From Tenacibaculum gallaicum (lineage in GTDB: Bacteria; Bacteroidota; Bacteroidia; Flavobacteriales; Flavobacteriaceae), in assembly GCF_003387615.1 (NCBI RefSeq), contig NZ_QUNS01000002.1, positions 399,603-463,602 on the forward strand: a DNA stretch of 64,000 nt. Direction: 5' to 3'. A program made the position numbers and the translations under genes. The first letter of the stretch is position 1; each line of letters opens with the position of its first letter. Under the pieces are notes generated by a model. It was given only the letters and a program-made list of their open reading frames with translations, was not told the DNA's origin and ran no database searches. Below, piece by piece: positions 8,789 through 16,305 of this stretch.

Positions 8789-9790
8789 TTATAATGTAAT
8801 GCTAACTTTCCCCATGTGTTTAGCCTTTTTTAAGTAAGCAAAAGCTTCTAAAGTATCATCAAAAGCAAATGTTTTATCAATTACAGGATGAATTTCGTGC
8901 AATTGAAAAGCACGTAACATATTGTTATACATTTCTGTTGAACCTGTTTCAATACCTTGTATTCTTGCTGCTTTCATCATAATAGTTCCTGTATCTATTA
9001 CACCACTAGTACCATCAATAACACCTACCATACTTATTGTACCTTCACTTTTTACACATTGTAAAGATTGACTAATATGTGAACCTCCTACAACATCTAT
9101 AACTTGATCAACTCCTTTGTTATTGGTTAGTTTTAGTACTTCTTTAGTCCAGTTTTTAGTTGTTTTATAGTTGATGGTATGGTGAGCTCCTAATGCTGTT
9201 GCTTTTTGTAGTTTTTTATCACTACTTGAGGTTATAATAACTCGGTAACCAGCTAATTTTGCAAGTTGTAACGCGAATAAAGAAACACCTCCTGTGCCTA
9301 TGAGGAGTATAGTATCGCCTAATTTTAGGTTAGATTGTTCTACTACAGAATTCCAAGCTGTAAGTGCTGCTACTGGTAATGTTGCTGCTTCTTCAAAGGA
9401 TAAATAGTTAGGGAATTTATGAAGAGCTTTTTCAGGTAAGACTACATACTCAGCCATAATACCATCTCTGTCTGAACCTCCTAAAGATTCTTTTAGTTTA
9501 TTAGCGTTTAGTTGTCCTGTTTCCCAATTGGGCAAAATTAAAGAGGTAACATTATCACCTTCTTTAAATTTAGTTACTGTATTACCTACTCTTACAACCT
9601 TTCCAGCAGCATCGGAACCAGGAATTCTATTTTCGGTTGGTTTCCACTTTCCTGAACCTTCAGTAACAAGGATATCACGATAGTTTAATGAGATAGCCTT
9701 TATTTTGACTAATACTTCATTGGGTTTTATTTCAGGTATTTGTGTAGTTGTTACTTGTAACTTTCCGTTAGAGATTTTAAATAATTTCAT
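8789..9790 (-). CDS. Zinc-independent MDR alcohol dehydrogenase/quinone oxidoreductase
   Basis: 333 residues of the medium-chain dehydrogenase/reductase superfamily. An N-terminal GroES-like domain contains RDILVTEG and GSDAAGKVV; a Rossmann domain contains the LIGTGGVSLFALQLAK dinucleotide motif at about 160-176. The structural zinc cysteine cluster of classical alcohol dehydrogenases is missing, so a zinc-free NAD(P)H:quinone or enone reductase is more likely. First gene of the tight four-gene run; its start lies 93 bp after the sigma factor stop, room for a promoter that SigZ might recognise (inference). Confidence 0.85.
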   Translation of the reverse strand: MKLFKISNGKLQVTTTQIPEIKPNEVLVKIKAISLNYRDILVTEGSGKWKPTENRIPGSDAAGKVVRVGNTVTKFKEGDNVTSLILPNWETGQLNANKLKESLGGSDRDGIMAEYVVLPEKALHKFPNYLSFEEAATLPVAALTAWNSVVEQSNLKLGDTILLIGTGGVSLFALQLAKLAGYRVIITSSSDKKLQKATALGAHHTINYKTTKNWTKEVLKLTNNKGVDQVIDVVGGSHISQSLQCVKSEGTISMVGVIDGTSGVIDTGTIMMKAARIQGIETGSTEMYNNMLRAFQLHEIHPVIDKTFAFDDTLEAFAYLKKAKHMGKVSITL

Positions 9791-9883
9791 CTGTTTTCTA
9801 ATTTTATGATCACCGCCAGGGATGCTTTAAATGTACTTTTGTATTCGATAGACGGGAAGGGGAGAAAAAAGACGCAAAAAAAA

Positions 9884-10411
9884 TTACTCTAAGAAATCAA
9901 TGATTTTACCGTTGTCATCGGTAATAACATTAGGGCAGTCTAAAATATCTTCTTTTAATAGGTTTTTGGCGCGTTGTACTCTTGATTTAGCTCCTGAATA
10001 AGATATGTTTTTGTCTTGGGCGAGTTGTAATTGTGAATAATCTTTGAAAGAAGTAAGTAATATTGCTTCTTTATATTTTTCTGAAAGGTTACTTATTTTA
10101 CCATTGATACAAGTAGAAAGTTTTGTATAGGTGTTATCTTCTTTAGCCTCTTCAGGAAATTCTATATCTGTATGACCTTCTTTTGAAGTTTGTTTTTTTC
10201 TGAAGTAGTCTAAAACTACATTTCTACATATTTGATATACCCAAGATGTTAGTTTAGAGGTGTCTTTAAGTGTGTCTATTTTTGTAAGAGCTTTTATAAA
10301 AACTTCTTGTAAGATATCTTTTGAGTCCTCTTCGTTTTTAACTCTACTTAAAATGAAACGATAAAGTTCTTGGTGAAGGTCATCCCAAAGTATTTTTATG
10401 TCTTTGTTCAT
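9884..10411 (-). CDS. sigZ: RNA polymerase sigma factor, SigZ-like ECF
   Basis: 175 residues. Region 2 spans about 10-75 (DILQEVFIKAL, TSWVYQICRNVVLDYFRKK) and region 4 about 108-160 (LSEKYKEAILLTSFKDYS...SGAKSRVQRAKNLL). The conserved tail DCPNVITDDNGKIIDF is characteristic of SigZ-type sigma factors and distinguishes it from ordinary ECF factors. No anti-sigma gene is adjacent. It precedes the oxidoreductase/PhzF/ATP-grasp/aldo-keto reductase run on the same strand and is the obvious candidate to control it, but no promoter motif proves this. Confidence 0.82.
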   Translation of the reverse strand: MNKDIKILWDDLHQELYRFILSRVKNEEDSKDILQEVFIKALTKIDTLKDTSKLTSWVYQICRNVVLDYFRKKQTSKEGHTDIEFPEEAKEDNTYTKLSTCINGKISNLSEKYKEAILLTSFKDYSQLQLAQDKNISYSGAKSRVQRAKNLLKEDILDCPNVITDDNGKIIDFLE

Positions 10412-10537
10412 TTTAGTTCGTTTAAAATTATGGAAGTATATTCAAATTTACTACTTTTTTCATCAAGTTAAAAGCTATGTATAGTTTATTATGTGTTGAA
10501 CAATAGGGGAACAAAATAGGAGAATGAAGAATAGTAG

Positions 10538-11161
10538 TTAATTATTAGTTTTTGTCTTTCTAAGCTCAATTTCCATTGCTCTTTTATAAAAGTCAGCAAA
10601 TTTTTTTTCGTTGTACTTAACTCTCATGGCTGCTAAAACATCTGGTAAGCCTAAACTAAACCAATCCCAAAGCATGGTGTCAAAATTGTATTTATATAGT
10701 TGTTTTCCTATTTCGTTTCTTATTTGTGTGATTTCAGCAGTTGAAATACCATGTTCATTTAGTAGCTGGGTTGTCTTAATATTTTCTTCTGGGGTAGTAG
10801 CCGTATCTAGATAAGGTTCTAGTAACCAGTTCCAGTTTTTTGTTTCTTTAAAAGTAGCTATGTTGTTTCTTTCTGTAAACTCTTTAAGTGGCTTGGTATG
10901 CTCTCTTGAAATAAATATAACTTCGTTATCAATTCTAATTAGTGGGGGATAGGATAGATAACAGATGGCTGTTATTTCTTTAGCTTTAATTTTTTTATTT
11001 GGGAATACAGTTGAAGGTTTAAAAGGATATGCTAAAATTTCAATCTCAGTTTCTAAGATTTTAGCTTCTCCAATACCACAAATCATATTATTCATTTCAT
11101 AGTTTGTAGCTCCGAAAAAGGTGCCTTTTTTACTAAATATTTTCTTTAAAAACTTCAGCAT
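10538..11161 (-). CDS. Conserved hypothetical protein, 207 aa
   Basis: I do not recognise this family. The protein is soluble, with a basic N-terminus (FLKKIFSKKG) that is not a clear signal peptide. The middle is beta-rich (IKAKEITAICYL, VIFISREHTKPLKEF, resembling a PH-like or regulatory strand pattern) and the C-terminal half helical (FADFYKRAMEIELRK). It starts 17 bp after the SnoaL-like gene stop, so the two are probably co-transcribed. Confidence 0.6.
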   Translation of the reverse strand: MLKFLKKIFSKKGTFFGATNYEMNNMICGIGEAKILETEIEILAYPFKPSTVFPNKKIKAKEITAICYLSYPPLIRIDNEVIFISREHTKPLKEFTERNNIATFKETKNWNWLLEPYLDTATTPEENIKTTQLLNEHGISTAEITQIRNEIGKQLYKYNFDTMLWDWFSLGLPDVLAAMRVKYNEKKFADFYKRAMEIELRKTKTNN

Positions 11162-11178
11162 TTTTGATTGGTTGAGTT

Positions 11179-11556
11179 TTACTCATTTAAGTCATTGACT
11201 AACTTTCTAGAAATAACTGTGTCGTAAATTATTTTTAGCTTCGTTATTTTGTTTTCAGAATCAAGTTCAATAATATCAACAACATCAAACTCTACTTTTT
11301 CATTGTTTTTTAAAGTCCATTTATAGGTAAAGTAAAGAGCTAAATTATTTGAGTCATTCTGTTCAAAAATTCCTTTTTGGAAAAGTTCAGAATTAGAAGT
11401 GTCATTATTTAATTCACGATAAAATTCGTCAGCTTTTTTAACTCCATAGATAGGAGACTCAACAATTCCTTTATTACTAAACAAATCAATAACCTTTTCT
11501 ATATTTCCGTTTTCTAGGTGTTCTAGATATTTTTTTGCTACTTCACTTTTATTCAT
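11179..11556 (-). CDS. Nuclear transport factor 2-like (SnoaL-type) protein
   Basis: 125 residues, the usual size of a single cone-shaped NTF2-like domain. It opens with helical KKYLEHLENGNIEKVIDLFS, followed by GIVESPIYG and later strands (KVEFDVVDIIELDSENKITKLKIIYD) typical of SnoaL-like folds. Members bind or isomerise small hydrophobic molecules or act as accessory domains; no catalytic residues can be assigned. It precedes the 207-aa hypothetical gene in a two-gene unit. Confidence 0.7.
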   Translation of the reverse strand: MNKSEVAKKYLEHLENGNIEKVIDLFSNKGIVESPIYGVKKADEFYRELNNDTSNSELFQKGIFEQNDSNNLALYFTYKWTLKNNEKVEFDVVDIIELDSENKITKLKIIYDTVISRKLVNDLNE

Positions 11557-11767
11557 TGGTTCAAGGTTTATTTAAGGTTACATATACAGTTATTCTAAAG
11601 GTATGGTTTCTATTTTTATATAGTATAATGTGACTTTTACAAACTTGGTCAGTGTAACTACGAATATAAAAACAATCACTGCGAAAACAAACTACTTTTT
11701 ACACAGTACTATCTACCGTATACATTTGACACTTGTAATTAATAATAAAACATTATATCAAACAAAG

Positions 11768-12367
11768 ATGGAAGAACAAGTTGCTATTTTAAAAAATGAG
11801 GATTATTCTTTTAGAGAACTTAACGGAGGCATTGCAATTTTAGATTATATAGGACAGTCAACTAGTGTTGTGATACCCGACTATATAAACAATAAACCCG
11901 TGATGTATATATTAAGGGAAGCTTTTGATGATAAAGGACTCAAAGCGGTGGTTTTACCAAAATTTCTAGAGTATATAGATGAAGATGCTTTTTATAAGAA
12001 TGAAATTAAAGAGTTGGTAATTCCTTCAAAAGTTACAGAAATTAGAGGAGGGGCTTTTGGAAGAAATAAAATTGAAAAACTTATTATTGAAGCGCCAATT
12101 ACAACGATTCATATGTTTTGTTTTGTAGGAAATGCACTTACAAGTATAGATTTACCAGAATCAGTTACTACATTGTATAACGATTGTTTTGCAGAGAATG
12201 ATTTTGTTGAGCTTACGATTCCTGAGCACATAACAACCCTAGGGAGCGATTCATTTAAAGAGAACAAGAAGTTAAAAAAGGTAGTCTTGCCTCAAAAATT
12301 AGAAGGTAGTATTACTGGAGCCTTTAGAGGATCAGATATTGATAATATTGATTTTGTGTTGTGCTAG
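11768..12367 (+). CDS. BspA-type leucine-rich-repeat protein, 199 aa
   Basis: The coding frame is open from further upstream, but ATG 11768 (MEEQVAILKNEDYSF) is preferred because the upstream extension is low-complexity and unlike protein. From about residue 30 the protein is a run of 22-24-residue LRR_5 repeats (IPDYINNKPVMYILREAFDD, LKAVVLPKFLEYI, LVIPSKVTEIRGGAFGRN, IDLPESVTTLYNDCFAEND, LTIPEHITTLGSDSFKEN). There is no signal peptide, so it is probably intracellular or a surface-protein fragment. Binding partner unknown. A terminator hairpin follows 23 bp after the stop. Confidence 0.78.
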   Translation: MEEQVAILKNEDYSFRELNGGIAILDYIGQSTSVVIPDYINNKPVMYILREAFDDKGLKAVVLPKFLEYIDEDAFYKNEIKELVIPSKVTEIRGGAFGRNKIEKLIIEAPITTIHMFCFVGNALTSIDLPESVTTLYNDCFAENDFVELTIPEHITTLGSDSFKENKKLKKVVLPQKLEGSITGAFRGSDIDNIDFVLC

Positions 12368-12389
12368 GTAATATTAATTAGAGCTAATA

Positions 12390-12427
12390 AAAACAGTCGC
12401 TTTATTAAGTTATAGAGACTGTTTTTT
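12390..12427 (+). terminator. Intrinsic terminator of the LRR gene
   Basis: Nine-bp stem AAAACAGTC/GACTGTTTT around an 18-nt loop, ending in a T run, directly downstream of the LRR protein gene. Confidence 0.7.
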
Positions 12428-12488
12428 ATGTTTAGTTGGTTACTAAGCTTAATTGTATTTAAAACAAGAATAGGTTTTAAAAAGAAAA

Positions 12489-12508
12489 TAGCGAACCGAA
12501 GTTCGCTA
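12489..12508 (-). terminator. Terminator-like hairpin after the leader-peptide gene
   Basis: Perfect 8-bp stem TAGCGAAC/GTTCGCTA with a four-base CGAA loop, starting 10 bp past the stop of the small peptide gene on the minus strand and followed by an A/T-rich tract. Confidence 0.65.
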
Positions 12509-12518
12509 ATAAATTTAA

Positions 12519-12680
12519 TTACATTGGTTTTGGAACACACTTACAATTTTCATCAAACTCATGATCTTCATCACAAGGAAGCGGAAGGAAACGGCATTTA
12601 GTAGTTCTTATTCCTCCATTAATAAATTGTTGTTCCTGTTTGTTTAAAACAGCACCTAAGTTTGAAATGTTCTTTAACAT
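12519..12680 (-). CDS. Double-glycine leader peptide (bacteriocin-like precursor), 53 aa
   Basis: A 53-codon gene. The N-terminus MLKNISNLGAVLNKQEQQ followed by FINGG (Gly22-Gly23) is the leader type that C39-peptidase ABC exporters cut after GG, common for small peptide precursors in flavobacteria. The 30-residue core that would be released starts IRTTKC and contains four cysteines (29, 36, 46, 48) and an acidic patch (DEDHEFDE), ending VPKPM. A neat hairpin terminator follows. No exporter or modification enzyme lies in this window, so processing would depend on genes elsewhere. Function (signal, bacteriocin or other) is not established. Confidence 0.75.
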   Translation of the reverse strand: MLKNISNLGAVLNKQEQQFINGGIRTTKCRFLPLPCDEDHEFDENCKCVPKPM

Positions 12681-12848
12681 AATTTTTGGTTTAAAATTTA
12701 ATCAAAATTAGGTATAAATAAAAATGAAAGAACCTTTAAAACCGTAATAAAAGTAAGGTAAAACCCTATTTATAGGGGTTAACAGATGAAAGTATTTGAA
12801 ACAAAATAAGAAGATATAATTACTTATAACAGTTGCTGTAGCCAGTAT

Positions 12849-13781
12849 TTATTTTGTCAATATCCAGTTTATTAGGTCTTTTTTGTCTACAATAGCCCAA
12901 CTATGAGGATGTCGTTCACCATTTGCTCTATATCCTTTGTTAGTTGTTGGTATATACTCAACATTATTAAAACCTTTAGTTTTTAAACTCTCATATAGTT
13001 TTTTGATATAGAAAGCATTCATTTGTTCATAATCGCCCATTCTATTCTTTTTCCACCAAAGAGTATCGGGTTCTGTGTAAAGTCTAATCTTAGTGTTTTT
13101 TAGTTTCTTTATGTTAGAAATATTGTCTGTACTAGAGGTAAATACAGCTTTTTTCTCGTATTTTTTAATACTATTTTTAGGGTTGCCAAAGTTATCACCT
13201 AATGTTTCTAATAGCCAAGTACTTTCTAGAATTGCAGGCTCTGAAAAGTTTCGTTCTATATTTTTTTCTGAAGACTTATACAAAGCAATCAAATCTATTG
13301 GAGAATCTACTATAAATACTCCTTTTGGATCGATATAGAACTGTTTCTTCCCAACAATATAATTGCTTATTAAAAGACTAACAACTCCACCGCTAGAAAA
13401 GCCTCCAATAAAAATATTGTCAGTTGGTAATTGATTTTCTGTAATTATAGTTTGTAAACTTTTAGCAAGTTGTTGTTGTTCGTTTTCTTCAAGCCATAAT
13501 TTCTGATTAAGATTAGAAAGTATAACTGCAATATTATTTTTTCTAGCAATATCAAGAATTTTAAACTCTCTTTTAATGTCTTTAGCAACTTCTGGGTAGC
13601 CACCAAACAAAATTAAAACCGCCTTAACTTCTTTAGTTGGTTTATAAAGTTCGTAACCTTCTTTTATAAGCTCGGTAAACTCAAATTTTTCAGGAGTAAC
13701 TTGTTGTTTCTCTTGTTTACTCAGCTTACAGGAAACAACCACAATAAAAGCTAGAATTAATATTATTGTAAGTTTTTTCAT
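12849..13781 (-). CDS. Alpha/beta-hydrolase-fold lipoprotein
   Basis: 310 residues. A lipoprotein signal peptide ends in the lipobox VVVSC (Cys18), so the mature protein is anchored to a membrane facing the periplasm or cell surface. The body resembles an alpha/beta hydrolase: AVLILFGGYPEVAKD, then the nucleophile elbow GGFSSGG with candidate Ser129, and a late HPHSW histidine near the C-terminus. The substrate is unknown. Single-gene unit next to the leader-peptide gene; no functional link shown. Confidence 0.72.
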   Translation of the reverse strand: MKKLTIILILAFIVVVSCKLSKQEKQQVTPEKFEFTELIKEGYELYKPTKEVKAVLILFGGYPEVAKDIKREFKILDIARKNNIAVILSNLNQKLWLEENEQQQLAKSLQTIITENQLPTDNIFIGGFSSGGVVSLLISNYIVGKKQFYIDPKGVFIVDSPIDLIALYKSSEKNIERNFSEPAILESTWLLETLGDNFGNPKNSIKKYEKKAVFTSSTDNISNIKKLKNTKIRLYTEPDTLWWKKNRMGDYEQMNAFYIKKLYESLKTKGFNNVEYIPTTNKGYRANGERHPHSWAIVDKKDLINWILTK

Positions 13782-13870
13782 TTGTATTCAATGTTTTGCT
13801 AGGGGTAGTAATTTTGGTTAAGAGGTAGGCAAGAGTAAGTAATTACTTGTAACTATTGATATGAGGAGTA

Positions 13871-14371
13871 TTATTTTATAAGTGCTCCTACAAGAACACC
13901 AATTAAACCACTTATAGAGCTAATCACTGGCACAACCCACCATCTACTATCTTTCTTATTTTCAAAAGCTCTTGTGTGCAAGTCAATTGCAACGGCTATT
14001 AAAGATTGGACTTCTGAACTGTTTAAAGGTGACCTCGAAATTTTTTCTTTCGCCTCAGTAGCTGGTAAATTATTTATTTGGTCTAAAGTTATTTCTTTAT
14101 TTAGATCAACATGAAACCTTCTTTGTTTACTTCTCCTCCAAGCTAAAGAAACTTTTCCTTCATCACTATTAAATCTGAAAAATTCAGGATGCTCTTCAAA
14201 AACCTTTTTCCAATAAGCAAAATTAGATTCATCACCAGAAATCCTCATAGACCAACTTTTAAAGTCTAATTTATAAAACTTATAGATAGACATTACTTGA
14301 ATAGCGGCTAGAACATCAGCTAAACGATTTTCATATTTAATGTATGGAGATTCATTTTTTGAGTGGAACAT
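13871..14371 (-). CDS. Conserved hypothetical protein with C-terminal membrane anchor
   Basis: 166 residues. The soluble N-terminal part (YENRLADVLAAIQVMSIY, WRRSKQRRFHVDLNKE) resembles an uncharacterised widespread bacterial family that I recognise by pattern but cannot name. The last 25 residues (WWVVPVISSISGLIGVLVGA) form one hydrophobic segment ending in IK, typical of a tail anchor. A short LTLDQINNLPATEAKEK linker region precedes it. The gene lies next to the second HEPN-like gene on the same strand, separated by a 153-bp hairpin-rich spacer. Confidence 0.6.
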   Translation of the reverse strand: MFHSKNESPYIKYENRLADVLAAIQVMSIYKFYKLDFKSWSMRISGDESNFAYWKKVFEEHPEFFRFNSDEGKVSLAWRRSKQRRFHVDLNKEITLDQINNLPATEAKEKISRSPLNSSEVQSLIAVAIDLHTRAFENKKDSRWWVVPVISSISGLIGVLVGALIK

Positions 14372-14507
14372 TTTATTGTTGTTTTAATAAAGGTTATTAA
14401 TTAGAAAGTTATAGCTAACAGTTCCATATGATTAAAAGTAATGGGTTCAAGTCTAATATTTTTTGACACTTATAACTCCAAGTTGACTCAGAAATAGTAA
14501 AAACTGT

Positions 14508-14524
14508 CGTAATTGCGGTTATAG
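14508..14524. repeat. Cassette-like 3' flank motif of the second HEPN-like gene
   Basis: CGTAATTGCGGTTATAG abuts the stop codon at 14525. The same AATTGC...TTATAG pattern ends three bases from the stop of the broken HEPN gene at 1981-1992. See also 15387-15403 for the matching 5' motif. Confidence 0.4.
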
Positions 14525-15361
14525 TTATTCTACAAATTTTAGAATTAACCTACCAATTGAATTAACACAATCTCTGGTGAATTCAGCTAGCCATTTATCA
14601 GAATCTTTATCAAAATGAGATTCACTAAAATTATTTCTTGCATTAGATATTGCGTTAGTAATGGTTCCAATTAAATTTAGCATTGGTTCTGGGAATTTTT
14701 TGTCAGTTTCAAGAAAACGAGCCTTTAAATCCTCTCTTACAATTTTAGAAATTTTTGATAATTCAGTTTCATCTTTTTGTGAAGGAACTTTTAAGAAAAT
14801 ATACGTCTTGAAAATTCCTTCTAATGATGAATATGCATAGGTCAAAGTTAGATTAAACTCTTCGTTTCGGATTGACTCGTCCATCTTTCTTAGACATTCT
14901 TCAAGCTTGTCAGAATTGTCAATTATATTTGGTATTTCGAGTTTTGGAACGGCAGTTTTGTTTGTGCTATCTAATTTTTTAACATCCTCTATTATTGTAG
15001 TTGGACAGTTTAAAAGCTCTAAATCTTCTATTATTTCTGTTGTATCAAAAGGTTCATTAAGCCAAGTTGAAAATGTTATTAAAAAATCTCTAATAAATAG
15101 ATAAAACCGATTGTTGGCTTTTTCTATGAGATCATTCATTAATATGTTCAACGTATTAATTGAATCATATTTTTCATAATCCATTTCAAGAGAAATTACC
15201 CTACGTGAATTCTTGACATGATTATAGGTGTTTCTCCAATATTCTTCTAGTCCAGCTTGAATTCTTAATCTTTTAAAATCTCTAGATTTAAGAAAAGGAC
15301 CAACGTTTATTTTTTTTAAGCTGTCAGCAAAGGGCTCAAGTATTGGTAGAGGGTCATTCAT
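14525..15361 (-). CDS. HEPN/abortive-infection-like hypothetical protein
   Basis: 278 residues, soluble and largely helical. The C-terminal third has the pattern of abortive-infection HEPN domains: LTYAYSSLEGIFKTYI, then a helix pair and SNARNNFSESHF (about 239-250), an R-N-x5-H arrangement like the RNase motif of HEPN proteins. The N-terminal half (residues 1-130) is of unknown fold. An antiphage or RNA-cleaving role is inferred from this resemblance only. The flanking motifs on both sides resemble those of the broken HEPN gene 11 kb away, suggesting a mobile accessory gene. Confidence 0.6.
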   Translation of the reverse strand: MNDPLPILEPFADSLKKINVGPFLKSRDFKRLRIQAGLEEYWRNTYNHVKNSRRVISLEMDYEKYDSINTLNILMNDLIEKANNRFYLFIRDFLITFSTWLNEPFDTTEIIEDLELLNCPTTIIEDVKKLDSTNKTAVPKLEIPNIIDNSDKLEECLRKMDESIRNEEFNLTLTYAYSSLEGIFKTYIFLKVPSQKDETELSKISKIVREDLKARFLETDKKFPEPMLNLIGTITNAISNARNNFSESHFDKDSDKWLAEFTRDCVNSIGRLILKFVE

Positions 15362-15386
15362 TTATTTGATAGTTTTTACTAATTAC

Positions 15387-15403
15387 GCACAACTCGTTAT
15401 ATA
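15387..15403. repeat. Cassette-like 5' flank motif of the second HEPN-like gene
   Basis: On the gene strand it reads TATAACGAGTTGTGC, sharing AACnAGTTGTG with the motif at 3339-3358 in front of the broken HEPN gene. Confidence 0.35.
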
Positions 15404-15513
15404 CTAAATTTTAGTTCTTTTACCCGATACAAAATGGAATATCATAAGATATAGCAATTTTATTAACACTCTCAAATATAAAAAAAGTAAGATAAAAAAG
15501 TGCAACTTTTTTA

Positions 15514-15720
15514 TCGGGTCGACACCCCAAGCCTAATCGGGTCGACACCCCAAGCCTAATCGGGTCGACACCCCAAGCCTAATCGGGTCGACACCCCAAG
15601 CCTAATCGGGTCGCCACCCCAAGCCTAAGGGGAGTGACACTCCCTCGGTAAGGGGAACGATGCTCCCCGCCTAAGGGGAGTGTTATTCACTGCCTAAGGG
15701 GAGCAACACCAAACAAGTAA
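15514..15720. repeat. Tandem array of nine 23-bp units
   Basis: Units start at 15514, 15537, 15560, 15583, 15606, 15629, 15652, 15675 and 15698, each exactly 23 bp long and ending in TAA. The first four are identical (TCGGGTCGACACCCCAAGCC then TAA) and the fifth has one change. The last four drift in sequence but keep the length and mostly carry small palindromes such as GGGAGTG-A-CACTCCC. The array is GC-rich against an AT-rich background. Period 23 is not a codon multiple and no reading frame crosses it, so it is not a coding repeat. The remainder of the 15362-15927 gap holds no convincing gene; a weak inverted repeat AAATACAC/GTGTATTT lies at 15797-15823. Confidence 0.9.
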
Positions 15721-15927
15721 AAAGGTAAAATATTCGTATTGTGTAGAAAAATGTTTGTTAGGTGTTGTGGTGTATAAAGAAACCATTTTAAAAAACAAAT
15801 ACACCCCAAAGAGAAGTGTATTTAAGTGTAAAGTTTTATAAACAGTTAACTTAACAGCTAACAAAAGCACAGGTGGTGTTCTTGTTTGTTTCAATTTGTA
15901 CCGTAAGTGAGAGTTGTGTAATTGTTT

Positions 15928-16149
15928 TTATACTAAAGGCTCTGCTTTAAAACCTTTACTTTTTACAATAGCAATTACTTCATCCGCAGTAATTCCTTTA
16001 GAACTTACGGTAAGAACTTTATCATCAAAATTAGTATCTACATTCCAATGACAAATACCTTCAGCATTGTCTAAATCAGTTTGAACTTTTGATACACATC
16101 CTCCGCAGTTAAGGTTTGTTTTGAATTTTAACTCTTTATTGTTTTCCAT
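15928..16149 (-). CDS. Heavy-metal-associated (HMA) domain protein, copper chaperone-like
   Basis: 73 residues, exactly one HMA domain. The metal-binding pair is Cys15 and Cys18 (NLNCGGCVSK); the beta-alpha-beta-beta-alpha-beta pattern ends AIVKSKGF. CopZ-type chaperones deliver Cu(I) to CopA and buffer cytosolic copper. The gene lies 157 bp downstream of copA on the same strand, with a hairpin in between, so it may have its own promoter. Confidence 0.87.
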   Translation of the reverse strand: MENNKELKFKTNLNCGGCVSKVQTDLDNAEGICHWNVDTNFDDKVLTVSSKGITADEVIAIVKSKGFKAEPLV

Positions 16150-16275
16150 GATATTAAAAATTTATTTGTTATTGAATACTGCGAATTTCAGCACAACAGG
16201 TGTGTTTGTTGTTGTACAATTTTAAGATTGATTTGTGAGATTTACAGATTTACTTATTAAGTGAGATTTAAAACG

Positions 16276-16299
16276 TTCCGACACTTGCTAGTGCCGAAA
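16276..16299 (-). terminator. Hairpin downstream of copA
   Basis: Stem CGACACT/AGTGCCG (one G-T pair) around a TGCT loop, 7-30 bp past the copA stop on the minus strand. The T tail is short, so this could be a weak terminator leaving some read-through to the chaperone gene. Confidence 0.5.
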
Positions 16300-16305
16300 C
16301 ACTTG

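Noticed and set aside
11630..11767. Longer start for the LRR protein
   Set aside because: The 46 extra residues are low-complexity, without conserved features; ATG 11768 fits the promoter-like AT-rich upstream region better.
15514..15720. Possible CRISPR array
   Set aside because: Units follow each other directly without spacers, and no cas genes are present.
15694..15894. Open frame of 66 codons on the minus strand overlapping the 23-bp array
   Set aside because: It runs out of repeat units and AT-rich noncoding sequence, resembles no protein, and lacks a plausible start context.
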